From positions 1 to 27,645 of the forward strand of contig JAYPYV010000036.1 of the NCBI GenBank assembly GCA_038136035.1: 27,645 nt of DNA, in the 5' to 3' direction. Below, piece by piece: positions 7,517-16,383 of the stretch (the first letter of the stretch is position 1; the number at the start of each line of letters is the position of its first letter). Source of the DNA: UBA9926 sp023261215 (GTDB lineage Bacteria; Pseudomonadota; Gammaproteobacteria; Pseudomonadales; Azotimanducaceae). The notes beneath the pieces are model-generated. The model ran no database searches, was not told the origin of the DNA, and worked only from the letters and a program-made list of their open reading frames with translations. Position numbers and translations under genes: made by a program.

Positions 7517-8668
7517 TCAGCTCGCCTCGCCCACCTGCACCAGCAAAAAATCATCAAAGCCACTGCGAACCCGATAGAGCCCCGCTAACGATCGATCCAA
7601 GTCCGCATCGCCGGTATCGAGTAAAAGCCAGCCAAGTGGCAGCTGCGCAAGCTTGGTCCTCGTTGCGAGGATATCAACATTCTCTTTGCCAATCAGTCGA
7701 ATCAAATCGGGTGACAATTGTTGATTGCCTCTACCAAACAAAAACCCGTGACCGCCCGTCACGCCTACGACCAATTTCACAGCCCCTTGCCGGGCAAAGT
7801 CGATCAACGTTTCAGCACCCGCATCGGCAGCCAGAAGGGTGCCATTCTTCACCACATCAACACCCAGCAGTGAATGAGGGAGTGCCAAATGCGCCATGAC
7901 GGTACCCACCGTGCGGCCTGCCCCAAACAAGTAGGTCACGTCTTCCAACATGTTCTCTACGTAGCCTGCGGCGATTTCCTCTTGCGCTAAAGGCTCAGAT
8001 TCCCTGCCTCCAATTTTGGTAGCCTGCACATACTGATGCGCGACGGGAACCGACATCTCTCCATAGTATCTGGCGCTGATCTGGCCTGCGCGATAAGCGG
8101 CTTCATCGATATCCCTGACCTCCGCAGACTGACACGAAACCCGATCGGCTTGAACAAGCGATCGTAAGACCCTGGACGCAGCCTCGGGATTCACGGCGAA
8201 GACCCCGGAGTACATTTTGACGCCACACGGAACTCCAAGGACCAACTGACCGTTGGGTAGCGAATCCAACACGTCGCGCGCAGTGCCGTCACCGCCGGCA
8301 AACACCATTAAATCGACCCCCGCACCACACAGGGCAGCGACTGCAGCCCGGGTATCGTCTGCCGTGGAGGGGCGACCCGATTCGAGGTGGAACGCAATGA
8401 TGGGGTCATATCCAAGGGTCATCAGCAGATCGGCACCCATCGCGCCACTGACGGTCAGCCACTCAACGGGGCGCTGGATCTCAGGCGCGGCGGAAAACTG
8501 AGAGAGCACGGCTTTAACGCGGTCTTGGGCCCGAGGTTGCGCGCCCTTCTCAATTGCCAACGCTTGAATCGCAGCGCCATCGCTGCCCTTCAAACCCACT
8601 TGGCCGCCCAAACCCGCGAGTGGGTTGACCACCAGTCCGATTCGAAATGGAGACATTGAAGGCGTCAT
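7517..8668 (-). CDS. ATP-NAD kinase-like protein (long form)
   Basis: 383 residues. The N-terminus IGLVVNPLAGLGGQVGLKG and the nucleotide motif VFAGGDGTARDVL (GGDGT at 125-129) place it in the NAD kinase / diacylglycerol kinase superfamily, close to the ATP-NAD kinase group COG3199. The usual substrate loop reads LGVPCGVKMYSGVFAVNP, as in the AcoX-like branch rather than canonical NadK, so NAD phosphorylation is only inferred. It follows the thioesterase gene by 8 nt and so is probably in the same operon. A second, different member of the superfamily lies at 22900-23904. Start is the ATG at 8668, with another in-frame ATG four codons later. Confidence 0.8.
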   Translation of the reverse strand: MTPSMSPFRIGLVVNPLAGLGGQVGLKGSDGAAIQALAIEKGAQPRAQDRVKAVLSQFSAAPEIQRPVEWLTVSGAMGADLLMTLGYDPIIAFHLESGRPSTADDTRAAVAALCGAGVDLMVFAGGDGTARDVLDSLPNGQLVLGVPCGVKMYSGVFAVNPEAASRVLRSLVQADRVSCQSAEVRDIDEAAYRAGQISARYYGEMSVPVAHQYVQATKIGGRESEPLAQEEIAAGYVENMLEDVTYLFGAGRTVGTVMAHLALPHSLLGVDVVKNGTLLAADAGAETLIDFARQGAVKLVVGVTGGHGFLFGRGNQQLSPDLIRLIGKENVDILATRTKLAQLPLGWLLLDTGDADLDRSLAGLYRVRSGFDDFLLVQVGEAS

Positions 8669-8676
8669 GGGCTGCT

Positions 8677-9084
8677 CTACGTCAAGCGCTTCACCACACT
8701 GCTGTAAGTAAAGCAGGCTTCGTCACCTACCAGACAAGTGCCGGAAACAAAGGCGAGTGACCGGGTTTTTCGGTTAACCACCGGTTCAGTCATGATCACA
8801 TCGCCGAGCGACGCGCCCCTTAGAAATTCGCAAGCAAAACTGACCGTGACACAGGATTCGCCCTGATAGTGATCGGTTGCCGCCATACATAGCGCAAAGT
8901 CCGCAAATGTCATGAGCACGCCACCATGGACGCTTTCCATCGTGTTGCAGTGCCTAGGCTCAACCTTGAAGGCATATAGACCCCGCCAATGCTCAACGGT
9001 TTTGGGGATGTAGTAAAAAGGCCCTATGTGGTCCTCTGCGGGATCAAAGCCTTGTTGGGGGATGAATTCGCCTGGAAACGTCAT
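8677..9084 (-). CDS. PaaI-type hotdog-fold thioesterase
   Basis: 135 residues with the 4HBT/PaaI pattern: ESVHGGVLMTFADFALCMAA (the HGG turn leading into the central helix with an acidic Asp) and VSFACEFLRGASLGD in the following strands. These cytoplasmic enzymes hydrolyse acyl-CoA thioesters. Length is normal for a single hotdog domain, active as a dimer or tetramer. Its ATG overlaps the epmC stop by 4 nt (ATGA), and the NAD-kinase-like gene starts 8 nt after its stop. The acyl substrate is not predictable. Confidence 0.85.
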   Translation of the reverse strand: MTFPGEFIPQQGFDPAEDHIGPFYYIPKTVEHWRGLYAFKVEPRHCNTMESVHGGVLMTFADFALCMAATDHYQGESCVTVSFACEFLRGASLGDVIMTEPVVNRKTRSLAFVSGTCLVGDEACFTYSSVVKRLT

Positions 9085-9620
9085 GCTGGCTGCTCTCGAT
9101 AGTGACTGGGTGACAGAAAATTGGCCGAGCCCGATCGCAATGCGAGCCCCGTTGAAAATTCGAGCGCTCGCTTGGGCATTTGAGAAACCAGCGCCAAGGC
9201 CGCTTCTTGCACTTGATGCCGGAACTCACACCCTGCACCCAACGTTAAGTTATCTGCCGAGATCCGAAAGGGTAATCCACTCGCTTGCGAGAACACCCAC
9301 TCCAGCGCCTGAGGTCTGGCCTCAACGGACTCGAAAGCTGCCTGCGCGCTGGGATCACGGTCTGATTCATACCAATAGCCATAATCGACCATCATCCGAC
9401 GGCGCGGGCCCGCCAAACACCAATGTGCGATCTCATGCAGCGCGCTTGCAGGAAAGTCCTCTCGATATTGAATCTCTGCGAATTCGGTGCGTGACGCCGG
9501 TTGGTAGAAAGGCTCATTAAACCCACCCAACAAGCGAACGCGGTAATCTCGACCGAGCGTTTGGTCAAATGCCTGATGGATTCGCTGCAAGGGACTATGC
9601 AAGACCCGCCACTCCCTCAT
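9081..9620 (-). CDS. epmC: EpmC, elongation factor P hydroxylase
   Basis: 179 residues, close to E. coli EpmC (YfcM). Recognisable blocks are EPFYQPA, SALHEIAHWCLAG (HExxH at 62-66), VDYGYWYESDRD, FESVEARPQALEWVF and PFRISADNL. Family knowledge: EpmC hydroxylates the beta-lysylated lysine of EF-P, the last step after EpmB and EpmA; the HExxH is a metal-binding site rather than a protease centre. Its start lies inside the upstream GGCT-like gene (26-nt overlap) and its stop overlaps the thioesterase start. EF-P, EpmA and EpmB are not in the window. Identification rests on several conserved blocks in the right order. Confidence 0.92.
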   Translation of the reverse strand: MREWRVLHSPLQRIHQAFDQTLGRDYRVRLLGGFNEPFYQPASRTEFAEIQYREDFPASALHEIAHWCLAGPRRRMMVDYGYWYESDRDPSAQAAFESVEARPQALEWVFSQASGLPFRISADNLTLGAGCEFRHQVQEAALALVSQMPKRALEFSTGLALRSGSANFLSPSHYREQPA

Positions 9621-10077
9621 CGATCACAGGATGCGATGCCAACCATTGCCAGTAGTTTGGACTCAGAAACGCCTGGCCGTTCAATAAGCGCTGCAAATAG
9701 TCTCGAGTGGGACGTAGGCCCTCGCCCAGCCACGCGGGTTGCCCAATATACGTCCAAGCTTCGCGGGTTCTCTCTGAGCATTCGACCATCACTCGCGTCC
9801 TTCGATATCGGTCTGGGACGCCTTCAAACGGATCCATACGCTCAATGGCCGCCGCGTCCGGAAGTTCGAGAAGCACCCCTTCGACAAGGCCTGCGTTTTG
9901 TCTCACGATGTTGGCATGACCGGCCCCAGGGAACCGGGTATTGATTTTGTTGAATCGCAGCACAAAACCAGACAAGCAGCCTCGCGTTGCCGTGACGACC
10001 TCGAGCCCTCGCTCATGCACCTGATTGAGGTCCATGTTGCTGCCGTAAGCGAAATAATATCTCGAGCCCAAGCTCAA
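9595..10077 (-). CDS. Gamma-glutamylcyclotransferase-like (GGCT/AIG2) protein
   Basis: 160 residues. The cyclotransferase signature YFAYGSNM (motif at 11-15) is followed by MDPFEGVPDRYRR, where Glu85 is the expected general acid/base. Family members turn gamma-glutamyl compounds into 5-oxoproline, but many bacterial ones have untested substrates. The start overlaps the tusA stop (TTGA). No ATG precedes the YGSN motif. TTG at 10077 or, better spaced behind AAGGG, TTG at 10071 must be used. It sits between tusA and epmC in a run of overlapping genes, so cotranscription is very likely. A link to glutathione or sulfur handling is suggested only by the neighbour tusA. Confidence 0.8.
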   Translation of the reverse strand: MSLGSRYYFAYGSNMDLNQVHERGLEVVTATRGCLSGFVLRFNKINTRFPGAGHANIVRQNAGLVEGVLLELPDAAAIERMDPFEGVPDRYRRTRVMVECSERTREAWTYIGQPAWLGEGLRPTRDYLQRLLNGQAFLSPNYWQWLASHPVIDEGVAGLA

Positions 10078-10307
10078 CCCTTGCGAATCCAGTACTGATA
10101 AGGCGTCGTTTCCGTATCCATGTGGACCATTTCATGACTCATGAAGGTGCAAAATTTAGGGAAATCCCAAGTCGTGGATGGATCAGTGGCCACGACTTTA
10201 AGCACGCGACCTGAAGCGAGGGATCGTATTCGGTTACGAACCATCATCAAGGGCTCAGGACAACGCAGCCCAGTTGTGTCTAATTCATCGTCGAAGTCGA
10301 TCGCCAC
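10074..10307 (-). CDS. tusA: TusA sulfur carrier protein
   Basis: 77 residues if started at the GTG at 10307. The core DTTGLRCPEPLMMVRNRIRSL contains the persulfide-carrying Cys16 in the CPEP motif. It is followed by VVATDPSTTWDFPKFCTFMSHE and the C-terminal YWIRKG seen in TusA itself. TusA accepts sulfur from IscS and passes it on for tRNA 2-thiouridine synthesis; related proteins serve sulfur oxidation. The frame is open further upstream, but homologues begin near here, and a weak promoter (TTGCGA, 16 nt, TATGGG on the minus strand at about 10340-10367) would place transcription just upstream of this GTG. First gene of the seven-gene minus-strand set. soxC and ttcA elsewhere in the window are also sulfur genes. 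Confidence 0.88.
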   Translation of the reverse strand: MAIDFDDELDTTGLRCPEPLMMVRNRIRSLASGRVLKVVATDPSTTWDFPKFCTFMSHEMVHMDTETTPYQYWIRKG

Positions 10308-10350
10308 CAGTAAACCCAACAGCCCAAAGCGTGGATTATCCCATATTTGG

Positions 10351-10378
10351 TTGATTTGGCCTCGCAAAGTCTTAAAAT
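10351..10378 (+). promoter_or_regulatory. Putative sigma-70 promoter of the ABM-domain gene
   Basis: TTGATT at 10351-10356, 16-nt spacer, TAAAAT at 10373-10378. Predicted transcription start is near 10385, followed by GAGGGGG at 10388-10394 and the ATG at 10404. It overlaps the weak opposite-strand promoter suggested for tusA, so the two divergent units may compete. Confidence 0.5.
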
Positions 10379-10403
10379 GCGAGCCGCCGAGGGGGTACAT
10401 CCT

Positions 10404-10691
10404 ATGATCAAAATCATTATTGAACGTGAAATCGCTGAGGGCATGGCGCACTACTATGACTGCTCCTTAAAGCGAGCCATGCTGAAGCTCAACCAGGCGG
10501 AAGGCTGTCTGGGCGGCGAGACGCTAACCGATGCGAAAAATCCTCAGCGCCGCATCACGATCTCAACTTGGCGATCCATACAGGACTGGGAAGCTTGGAC
10601 TGAATCTGCTGACCGGCAGCGGCTGCTCCTAGAAATCAACCCTCTCCTCGCGCAGAGCGAACGCATCAGCGTGTTGCAACAAGCCGCTTAA
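10404..10691 (+). CDS. Small antibiotic-biosynthesis-monooxygenase (ABM) domain protein
   Basis: 95 residues. The pattern MIKIIIEREIAEGM..YYDCSLKRAMLKLNQAEGCLGGETLTD, then ITISTWRSIQDWEAWTESADRQ, is that of the dimeric alpha/beta-barrel ABM fold. In this fold the WRSIQDWEAW helix packs over the pocket. Members include quinol monooxygenases, haem-degrading enzymes and many uncharacterised proteins; nothing here fixes the reaction. The start ATG has GAGGGGG about 9 nt upstream and a promoter just before it. It is transcribed away from tusA and ends facing yheU. Confidence 0.75.
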   Translation: MIKIIIEREIAEGMAHYYDCSLKRAMLKLNQAEGCLGGETLTDAKNPQRRITISTWRSIQDWEAWTESADRQRLLLEINPLLAQSERISVLQQAA

Positions 10692-10855
10692 CGCTTGCCG
10701 GCCAAAAGGCGAGTCTGGACAACAGATTCGCGAAGCGGTTCTCTCCCATGCTCCTTCTCCGACGCTCAAGCGCCTTTTTTCGCGTTGTCCCGACATTGGG
10801 TTCTACCCGCGCTCTCAAGTCTGTGCATGGAATGCCGAATTTAAGCACTCGCGCG

Positions 10856-11086
10856 TCACGTATCTCGAGCCCGGATCATGGCTGTTTCACTTTCCGTGTC
10901 GAACGAGATGTAGGCTTGCCCTGATGCCAGTTGTGCACGCACCTTAGCCACTTTGTCGGCCAGCGAGTATTCCCCATGACCGTAGTCTGTTCCTTCTTGG
11001 AGAACAAACGCTTCTATGAGTCCCGCTAGGGCTTCTGGACTGAGTGACGTCCAGGGAATTTCGATACCCTGACTCAAGCGCCCCAC
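10856..11086 (-). CDS. yheU: YheU-family (UPF0270) protein
   Basis: 76 residues matching YheU: EIPWTSLSPEALAGLIEAFVLQEGTDYG, then EYSLADKVAKVRAQLASGQAYI. The family is small, widespread in Gammaproteobacteria and has no established function. The start is not firmly set: the GTG at 11086 is used, and a TTG at 11077 is possible. It lies 55 nt downstream of ttcA on the same strand and may share its transcript. It converges with the ABM-domain gene. Confidence 0.85.
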   Translation of the reverse strand: MGRLSQGIEIPWTSLSPEALAGLIEAFVLQEGTDYGHGEYSLADKVAKVRAQLASGQAYISFDTESETAMIRARDT

Positions 11087-11141
11087 CCCCAGCCCAATAG
11101 GTCGTTAGAGCGACGTTGGCATGAATCGGGGCTCAATACCG

Positions 11142-11984
11142 TCATTCGCCAACTTGGACCACCGAGAGACGTTGAAGCGACGGAATCGCACGCAAACCCT
11201 TGAAATCATGCAGACGGCCATCCAGTAACTGTGAAGGCGCCACATCGCTTAGTGCTCTAAAAATGATCTCTGAGCGCCCTGGAAAGCTTCGCTCCCAATT
11301 TTGCAGCATGTCCTTCACCACCTGCCGCTGCAGATTATCCTGCGATCCACACAAGTTGCAGGGAATAATCGGAAAATTCTGCACGCTCGCATAAGCCGCT
11401 AGATCGCGCTCTTTACAATACGCGAGCGGCCGAATAAGAATATTTTCTCCATCATCAGAGCGTAACTTAGGCGGCATGGCCTTGATTTTGCCGCCGAAGA
11501 ACAAGTTCAGAAAAAACGTTTCGAGAATATCGTCCCGATGATGCCCAAGCGCAATTTTGGTAAATCCGGCCTCTTTTGCGTGACGATACAAAATACCCCG
11601 CCGAAATCTCGAGCACCAACCGCAGTACGTTTTGCCTTCAGGCACCATTTCAGTCACCAGCGAGTAGGTATCCTCTTCCAGAATGGTAAAAGGCACGCCT
11701 TCCGAGCGAAGATAGTTGGGCAACACGTCCTCGGGGAACCCAGGCTGCTTTTGATCCAGATTGACAGCAACCAACTCGAAATCGATTGGGGCTCTCGCCT
11801 GCAGGTGCCTCAGCAAAGAGAGCATGGCATAGGAGTCTTTGCCACCAGACAAACACACCATAATGCGGTCACCCGGCTGAATCATGTCGAAATCGGCAAC
11901 GGCCTTGCCCACCTCGCGGCGTAATCGCTTCTCGAGCTTCAACTGCTCGCGCTTTTCCTTCGCAGCCTTCGAGGTATCGGGCAT
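11142..11984 (-). CDS. ttcA: TtcA, tRNA 2-thiocytidine(32) synthetase
   Basis: 280 residues from the ATG at 11984, which has AGGAG 9-10 nt upstream; 12 in-frame codons upstream are not needed. The PP-loop ATP-binding motif CLSGGKDS is at 44-51. Two CxxC pairs (Cys121/124 in CGWC and Cys209/212 in CNLC) bind the iron-sulfur cluster. GHHRDDILETFFLNLFFGG is the typical TtcA block. It thiolates C32 of certain tRNAs in the cytoplasm, using ATP and cysteine-derived sulfur. It is divergent from the deacetylase gene, with only 55 bases between the two starts for both promoters. Confidence 0.95.
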   Translation of the reverse strand: MPDTSKAAKEKREQLKLEKRLRREVGKAVADFDMIQPGDRIMVCLSGGKDSYAMLSLLRHLQARAPIDFELVAVNLDQKQPGFPEDVLPNYLRSEGVPFTILEEDTYSLVTEMVPEGKTYCGWCSRFRRGILYRHAKEAGFTKIALGHHRDDILETFFLNLFFGGKIKAMPPKLRSDDGENILIRPLAYCKERDLAAYASVQNFPIIPCNLCGSQDNLQRQVVKDMLQNWERSFPGRSEIIFRALSDVAPSQLLDGRLHDFKGLRAIPSLQRLSVVQVGE

Positions 11985-12039
11985 CAGGCTATACTCCTTT
12001 TCGACGCGCGATTTTAACACTCGAAGAAAAGGGATCTCT

Positions 12040-13134
12040 ATGCCAACCCTGCTAAAGAAAGGCCTCGCATTGATGCTGTGCTGGTTTGTTTCGAGTGATC
12101 TCTACGCTCTGGTGATTCTTCAATACCATCACATCGATACCGAGACGCCATTTTCAACCAGCACCAGCCCCGACCGATTCACCGAACATTTAGCGCTCAT
12201 CGAAGCCTCGGGCGCGCGTGTGGTTCGACTGGAAGACGCCATCACGCGGGTAGCGAAACTTGAAACTGAGAATGAAATTGGCCCTGAGCCAGACGCCCCC
12301 GCAGAGAACGAAGCGTTTCAAGTCGCCATCACGTTTGATGACGCGTTTATCAGCATTTTTCGAACCGCATTCCCGCTGCTCAAAGCCCGAGGCTGGCCTT
12401 TTACCATTTTTGTCGCGCCAGACCTTGTTGAGACCAGTGCTCAATACTTAACTTGGGACCACCTAAGGGAGATGCAGCGGGCAGGCGCGACGATTGCAAA
12501 CCATAGCCTTGGGCACGAACACTTGCTCCGTTTGAAGGGTCGCCAGACAGACGATGATTGGATGAAGCGCGTCAGCGACAATACGCGGGAAGCCGAGCGC
12601 CAACTCACGATGCAGCTTGGCGGCAACCGCCCTCTTCTCTACGCACTGCCTTATGGCGAGTACCAGCCGTTGATCATCGAGCGGTTACATGAGATGGGGT
12701 ACACCATTTTCGGGCAGCAAAGTGGTGCGACTTCCAGATCCTACGAGACCCCAAAAGTGCATCCAAGGTTCCCCATGGGGGGACCCTATAGTGCGCTAGA
12801 AAGTTTTCGAACCAAGCTCTCATCGCGCCCGTTCCCAATCCCTCATCGGCTCTTGGATCCACTCCTTGGGCATGCGGAAACCCGCCCAAGCCTGAGCCTT
12901 CATTTGCCTCAGTCCCTCACCCAAACCCATGGCATCAACTGCTTTGGACCCTCGGGCGCACTACCCATCGAGCCAGTGGGCGAAGGTCAATACCTCATCC
13001 AAACGCCCGCCACGCTGCCGACCGGACGCTCACGATATAACTGTACATTGAAGGCTAGCGACGGACGTTTTTACTGGTATTCCCAGATGTGGATGCGCAA
13101 GCTTGCGAACAATACGTGGTGGGAGGAGCCGTGA
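12040..13134 (+). CDS. Secreted polysaccharide deacetylase family protein
   Basis: 364 residues from the ATG at 12040. The frame is open 52 codons further upstream but that part overlaps ttcA and is not protein-like. A signal peptide is visible (KKGLALMLCWFVSSDLYA). The NodB-type domain shows VILQYHHID, the metal and catalytic motif TFDDAF (98-103), NHSLGHEHL (His155 and His159 as metal ligands) and LPYGEY (203-208). This is a carbohydrate esterase family 4 enzyme that removes N-acetyl groups from a polysaccharide in the periplasm or outside the cell. A C-terminal region of about 110 residues (NCFGPSGALPIEP onward) looks like an additional beta domain. The opening resembles PgaB, but no other biofilm genes are present, so the substrate is open. 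Confidence 0.85.
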   Translation: MPTLLKKGLALMLCWFVSSDLYALVILQYHHIDTETPFSTSTSPDRFTEHLALIEASGARVVRLEDAITRVAKLETENEIGPEPDAPAENEAFQVAITFDDAFISIFRTAFPLLKARGWPFTIFVAPDLVETSAQYLTWDHLREMQRAGATIANHSLGHEHLLRLKGRQTDDDWMKRVSDNTREAERQLTMQLGGNRPLLYALPYGEYQPLIIERLHEMGYTIFGQQSGATSRSYETPKVHPRFPMGGPYSALESFRTKLSSRPFPIPHRLLDPLLGHAETRPSLSLHLPQSLTQTHGINCFGPSGALPIEPVGEGQYLIQTPATLPTGRSRYNCTLKASDGRFYWYSQMWMRKLANNTWWEEP

Positions 13135-13144
13135 GCCTTTGACG

Positions 13145-15637
13145 CTATGCCAATTGACGCAAAATCATCGCAGGCGACACTCGAACCAAATCACGGGTAA
13201 ACCAAAGCCCAACACCCGAGATCAGCACTGCGCCCATCACGGGACCGAGCAGCCATAGGAGCGGCGAGCCACTGTAGCTCAGCTCGAATACTTGCGTCTC
13301 AAGATAATAAACACTGACTTCGGCGCCAAGCGCGGCGACGAGGCCTGCCATCGCGCCCAGCACCAAGAATTCAAAGGCAAGGCTTTTCAAGATCAAGCCA
13401 TTGGCCGCGCCCAGCGTCCGCAAAATCACAAATTGCCGCATCCGCTCGTCCATTGAAGCTTGCAGGCTCGCAATGAGCACCATGGCCCCCGCGAGAAGAA
13501 TTAAGGCCAAGACAAACTCAATGGCAAGGGTCACCTGACCAATAATCAGTTGCACCTGTTCGATAATCGCATCCACTTCAATGATGGTGACCGTTGGGTA
13601 CTCACGCAGCAAATCATTCAGCAATGCCTTCTGTCCGCGCTCGAGATAGAAGCTGGTTAACACCGTAGATGGGAAGGCTTCCAAACTTCCCGGAGACAAA
13701 ATGAGATAGAAATTGGGTTGAAGATTATCCCAGGCAACCTCTCGAATACTGGTCACCGTCACGTCAAGCGATCGTCCCTCGATATCAAAGGTCACTTTAT
13801 CCCCGACCGAGAGGCCGTTTTGTTCAGCATACTCAGACTCAACGGAAAGCTCGGGTGCACCGATCGAAGTTTCCGTCCACCATTGGCCGTCGATGATGAC
13901 GTTGTCATCCGGGAGTGTGTCGGTTTCCGTCAAATTTCGGGTGGACCGCGCCCCCGGCGCTCGATCTTCGCCACGCCCGTCTTCCCGACGGACACTCGGC
14001 GACTCCCCATTAATTGCCGTCACCCGGCCACGAATCATGGGATAAGCCGGCGAGATCTTAATCCCGGCATCTGCAAGCTGCCCTGTCAGCCCGGGCAGCT
14101 CCTGGGGCGTGATGTTCAATGCGTAATGATTGGGCGCATCCTCAGGAATTTGTTGTTGCCATTCGAGCAATAGTGACGTGCGAACCAGAAAAATGAGCAG
14201 CAAGAGCATGATGGCAAGTCCGAAGGTCATCACCTGAACCAGATTTTCCTTCTGTCTTCGCCGAATTCCCGCCATCGCCAGCCTCAATGCACTGCCAGCA
14301 AGCATGCCCACTGGCTGACCCGATTTCAGCAGCGCAAGACTCACCCCCGCCAAGAGCGTCCCGATCACCACAACACCCGACAAAATCAGCATCGTCAACA
14401 TGACATCGCCGCTATACCAGACCATCAGCGCGAGTGTGCCCACGACTCCGCTCACATAAGACCACCGTCTGGCGGGCGCTGCCTCGTCGATTTCGCGCCG
14501 GATGACCCGACTCGGAGACACATCGCGCAAAGCCAAAATTGGCGGCAAGGCAAACGCGAGCAAGCAGATCGCCCCCGTCGCACCCCCCAGCAACAGAGGC
14601 GATAAGCCTGGCGCGGGTAGCGCGACCGGAATAAAGGGCGCGAGCACTTCGGCGACCCCCCACTGAACCGTCACCCCTAAGAGCGAACCAAACAGTGTGG
14701 TTGAGACGCCTAGAATGACAAACATGCCCAGAAACAATTGATCGATCTTCCTAGGCGTCGCGCCCACGGTCTTCAGCAACGCGATGTGGTCAAAATGGCG
14801 CTCGGCAAACCTATGGGCCGAGAGCGCAATGGCAATCCCGGCAAGCACCACGGCGAGCAAGCTCCCGAGTAACAAAAAACGTTCGGCTCGCTCCAGTGCA
14901 CGCCCGATCTGCTCGGCACCCCCACGAACCCCAAAGAGCCGAATACCGTCTGGCAACGAACGGGCGACCGACTCGCTCCAAGTCTGCAGCGCTGCCGCCT
15001 CCCCTGCGATGAGTAACTTGTAAGTGACTCGACTGCCCGGCTGGATGACCCCAGTGGCCGCAACATCATCCAGATGCATCAGAATCCGAGGGCCCACCGC
15101 GTTAAACCCACCACCACGGTCTGGCTCTTTGATCAACACTTTGGTTGCCGGCAATAGCGCCTGACCAATTTCCAGCGACTCTCCGATGGCCACGTCGATG
15201 GAGGCGAACAGCCGACTCTCAAGCCAGATCTCCCCTGGCCTCGGACCCCTCTCGACCTTCGCCCCGCGGGCAAAAGGCGCGTCCCCTGCAATCAACGTGC
15301 CTCTGAGTGGATAGCCGTCCGCGACTGCCTTCACCGAGCCGAGCTGCGCCCGGTCCTCTGAGAAGGCCATGGATAGAAATTCAACCGTGCTGGTTGTGCT
15401 GAGCCCGAGCGACCGGGCACTCGCTTCAAATTCTGGGGGAATGGGTTCACTGGAGGCCAGTACCCGATCCGCCGCGATAAAGGCCGCGGACTCAAGCGCT
15501 AGGGCACGCTGCAATCGATCAACAAAAAAACCAATGGTGGTCACGGTGCCAACGGCGATGATCATCGCTGCAATCAGAAGCCCAAGCTCTCCGCCGCGGA
15601 ACTCTCGATTGAGCATGGTGAGCGCAAGACGCATCAT
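13145..15637 (-). CDS. ybbP: YbbP-like ABC transporter permease (FtsX/MacB type)
   Basis: 830 residues with about ten hydrophobic segments: one at 18-38, a cluster between about 250 and 490 and three at the C-terminus. Large extracytoplasmic parts lie between them. This is the doubled FtsX-domain layout of YbbP-type permeases, which extract or move envelope molecules rather than import solutes. ESAAFIAADRVLASSEPIP after the first segment is characteristic. The start overlaps the ATPase stop by 4 nt. With ybbA and the divergent tesA it reproduces the E. coli tesA-ybbA-ybbP order. The cargo is not established; lipids or lipoproteins are often suggested for the family. Confidence 0.88.
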   Translation of the reverse strand: MMRLALTMLNREFRGGELGLLIAAMIIAVGTVTTIGFFVDRLQRALALESAAFIAADRVLASSEPIPPEFEASARSLGLSTTSTVEFLSMAFSEDRAQLGSVKAVADGYPLRGTLIAGDAPFARGAKVERGPRPGEIWLESRLFASIDVAIGESLEIGQALLPATKVLIKEPDRGGGFNAVGPRILMHLDDVAATGVIQPGSRVTYKLLIAGEAAALQTWSESVARSLPDGIRLFGVRGGAEQIGRALERAERFLLLGSLLAVVLAGIAIALSAHRFAERHFDHIALLKTVGATPRKIDQLFLGMFVILGVSTTLFGSLLGVTVQWGVAEVLAPFIPVALPAPGLSPLLLGGATGAICLLAFALPPILALRDVSPSRVIRREIDEAAPARRWSYVSGVVGTLALMVWYSGDVMLTMLILSGVVVIGTLLAGVSLALLKSGQPVGMLAGSALRLAMAGIRRRQKENLVQVMTFGLAIMLLLLIFLVRTSLLLEWQQQIPEDAPNHYALNITPQELPGLTGQLADAGIKISPAYPMIRGRVTAINGESPSVRREDGRGEDRAPGARSTRNLTETDTLPDDNVIIDGQWWTETSIGAPELSVESEYAEQNGLSVGDKVTFDIEGRSLDVTVTSIREVAWDNLQPNFYLILSPGSLEAFPSTVLTSFYLERGQKALLNDLLREYPTVTIIEVDAIIEQVQLIIGQVTLAIEFVLALILLAGAMVLIASLQASMDERMRQFVILRTLGAANGLILKSLAFEFLVLGAMAGLVAALGAEVSVYYLETQVFELSYSGSPLLWLLGPVMGAVLISGVGLWFTRDLVRVSPAMILRQLA

Positions 15638-16338
15638 GACGAGGGTTGACCCCTATCAGAACCCGCCCCTGGCTCTGACACGATGCGCCCCGCCTCAAGA
15701 CGAATCGCCCGGTCACAGACCTCAGCGAGCGCCGCGTCATGCGTGACCAGTACCAGCGTTGTGCCAGCGTCACGATTGATTTCGAAGAGGAGCTCGATAA
15801 TCTTTTGCCCTGTCGCCGTATCGAGATTTCCAGTCGGTTCGTCAGCGAAAAGAATTCGAGGGTTCATGGCAAAGGCCCTGGCAATCGCCACGCGCTGCTG
15901 CTCTCCGCCCGATAGCTGGCGAGGATAATGAGAGAGGCGGTGCGATAACCCCACTCGATCAAGCCATTGTTTCGATCGTGCTTGCGCGTCCCCCACGCCT
16001 TTTAGCTCAAGCGGCAACATGACGTTTTCAATCGCCGTCAAGCTCGACAGCAATTGGAAGGACTGAAAAACAAATCCAATCCATTCCGCTCGAAACGCTG
16101 CCCGCTGCGCTTCCGACATCGAGGCGAGATCGTCCTGACCGTTATAAATAACTTGGCCCTCGGTCGCCTCGTCAAGACCTGCGAGCAAGCTCAAAAGCGT
16201 CGACTTTCCAGAGCCAGAGGCGCCCACGATGGCCACACGCTCTTGTGCGGACACGCTCATCTCGACGGCGTCGAGAATCGTAAGGTCACCCTCCGTGGTC
16301 ACGACGCGCTTTGATAATGATTTCGTAACTAACAACAT
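15634..16338 (-). CDS. ybbA: YbbA-like ABC transporter ATPase
   Basis: 234 residues from the ATG at 16338. It has Walker A GASGSGKST, a Q-loop in FVFQSFQLL, the signature LSGGEQQRVAIARA, Walker B ILFADEPTGNLD and the switch histidine in LVTHD, so it should be an active ATPase. It belongs to the LolD/MacB-like group that partners FtsX-type permeases, and its partner overlaps its end by 4 nt. The frame extends six codons upstream only with a TTG start, so 16338 is preferred. It is divergent from tesA, with 81 bases between the starts. Confidence 0.92.
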   Translation of the reverse strand: MLLVTKSLSKRVVTTEGDLTILDAVEMSVSAQERVAIVGASGSGKSTLLSLLAGLDEATEGQVIYNGQDDLASMSEAQRAAFRAEWIGFVFQSFQLLSSLTAIENVMLPLELKGVGDAQARSKQWLDRVGLSHRLSHYPRQLSGGEQQRVAIARAFAMNPRILFADEPTGNLDTATGQKIIELLFEINRDAGTTLVLVTHDAALAEVCDRAIRLEAGRIVSEPGAGSDRGQPSS

Positions 16339-16383
16339 GCCGTGATTCCAATTCAATCTCGAGACGCCTTCGGTCGCAGCAAC

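Noticed and set aside
10763..10780. CGCTCAAGCGCC followed by six T, considered as an intrinsic terminator for the ABM-domain gene
   Set aside because: The stem is only 3-4 bp with a very tight loop; too weak to call.
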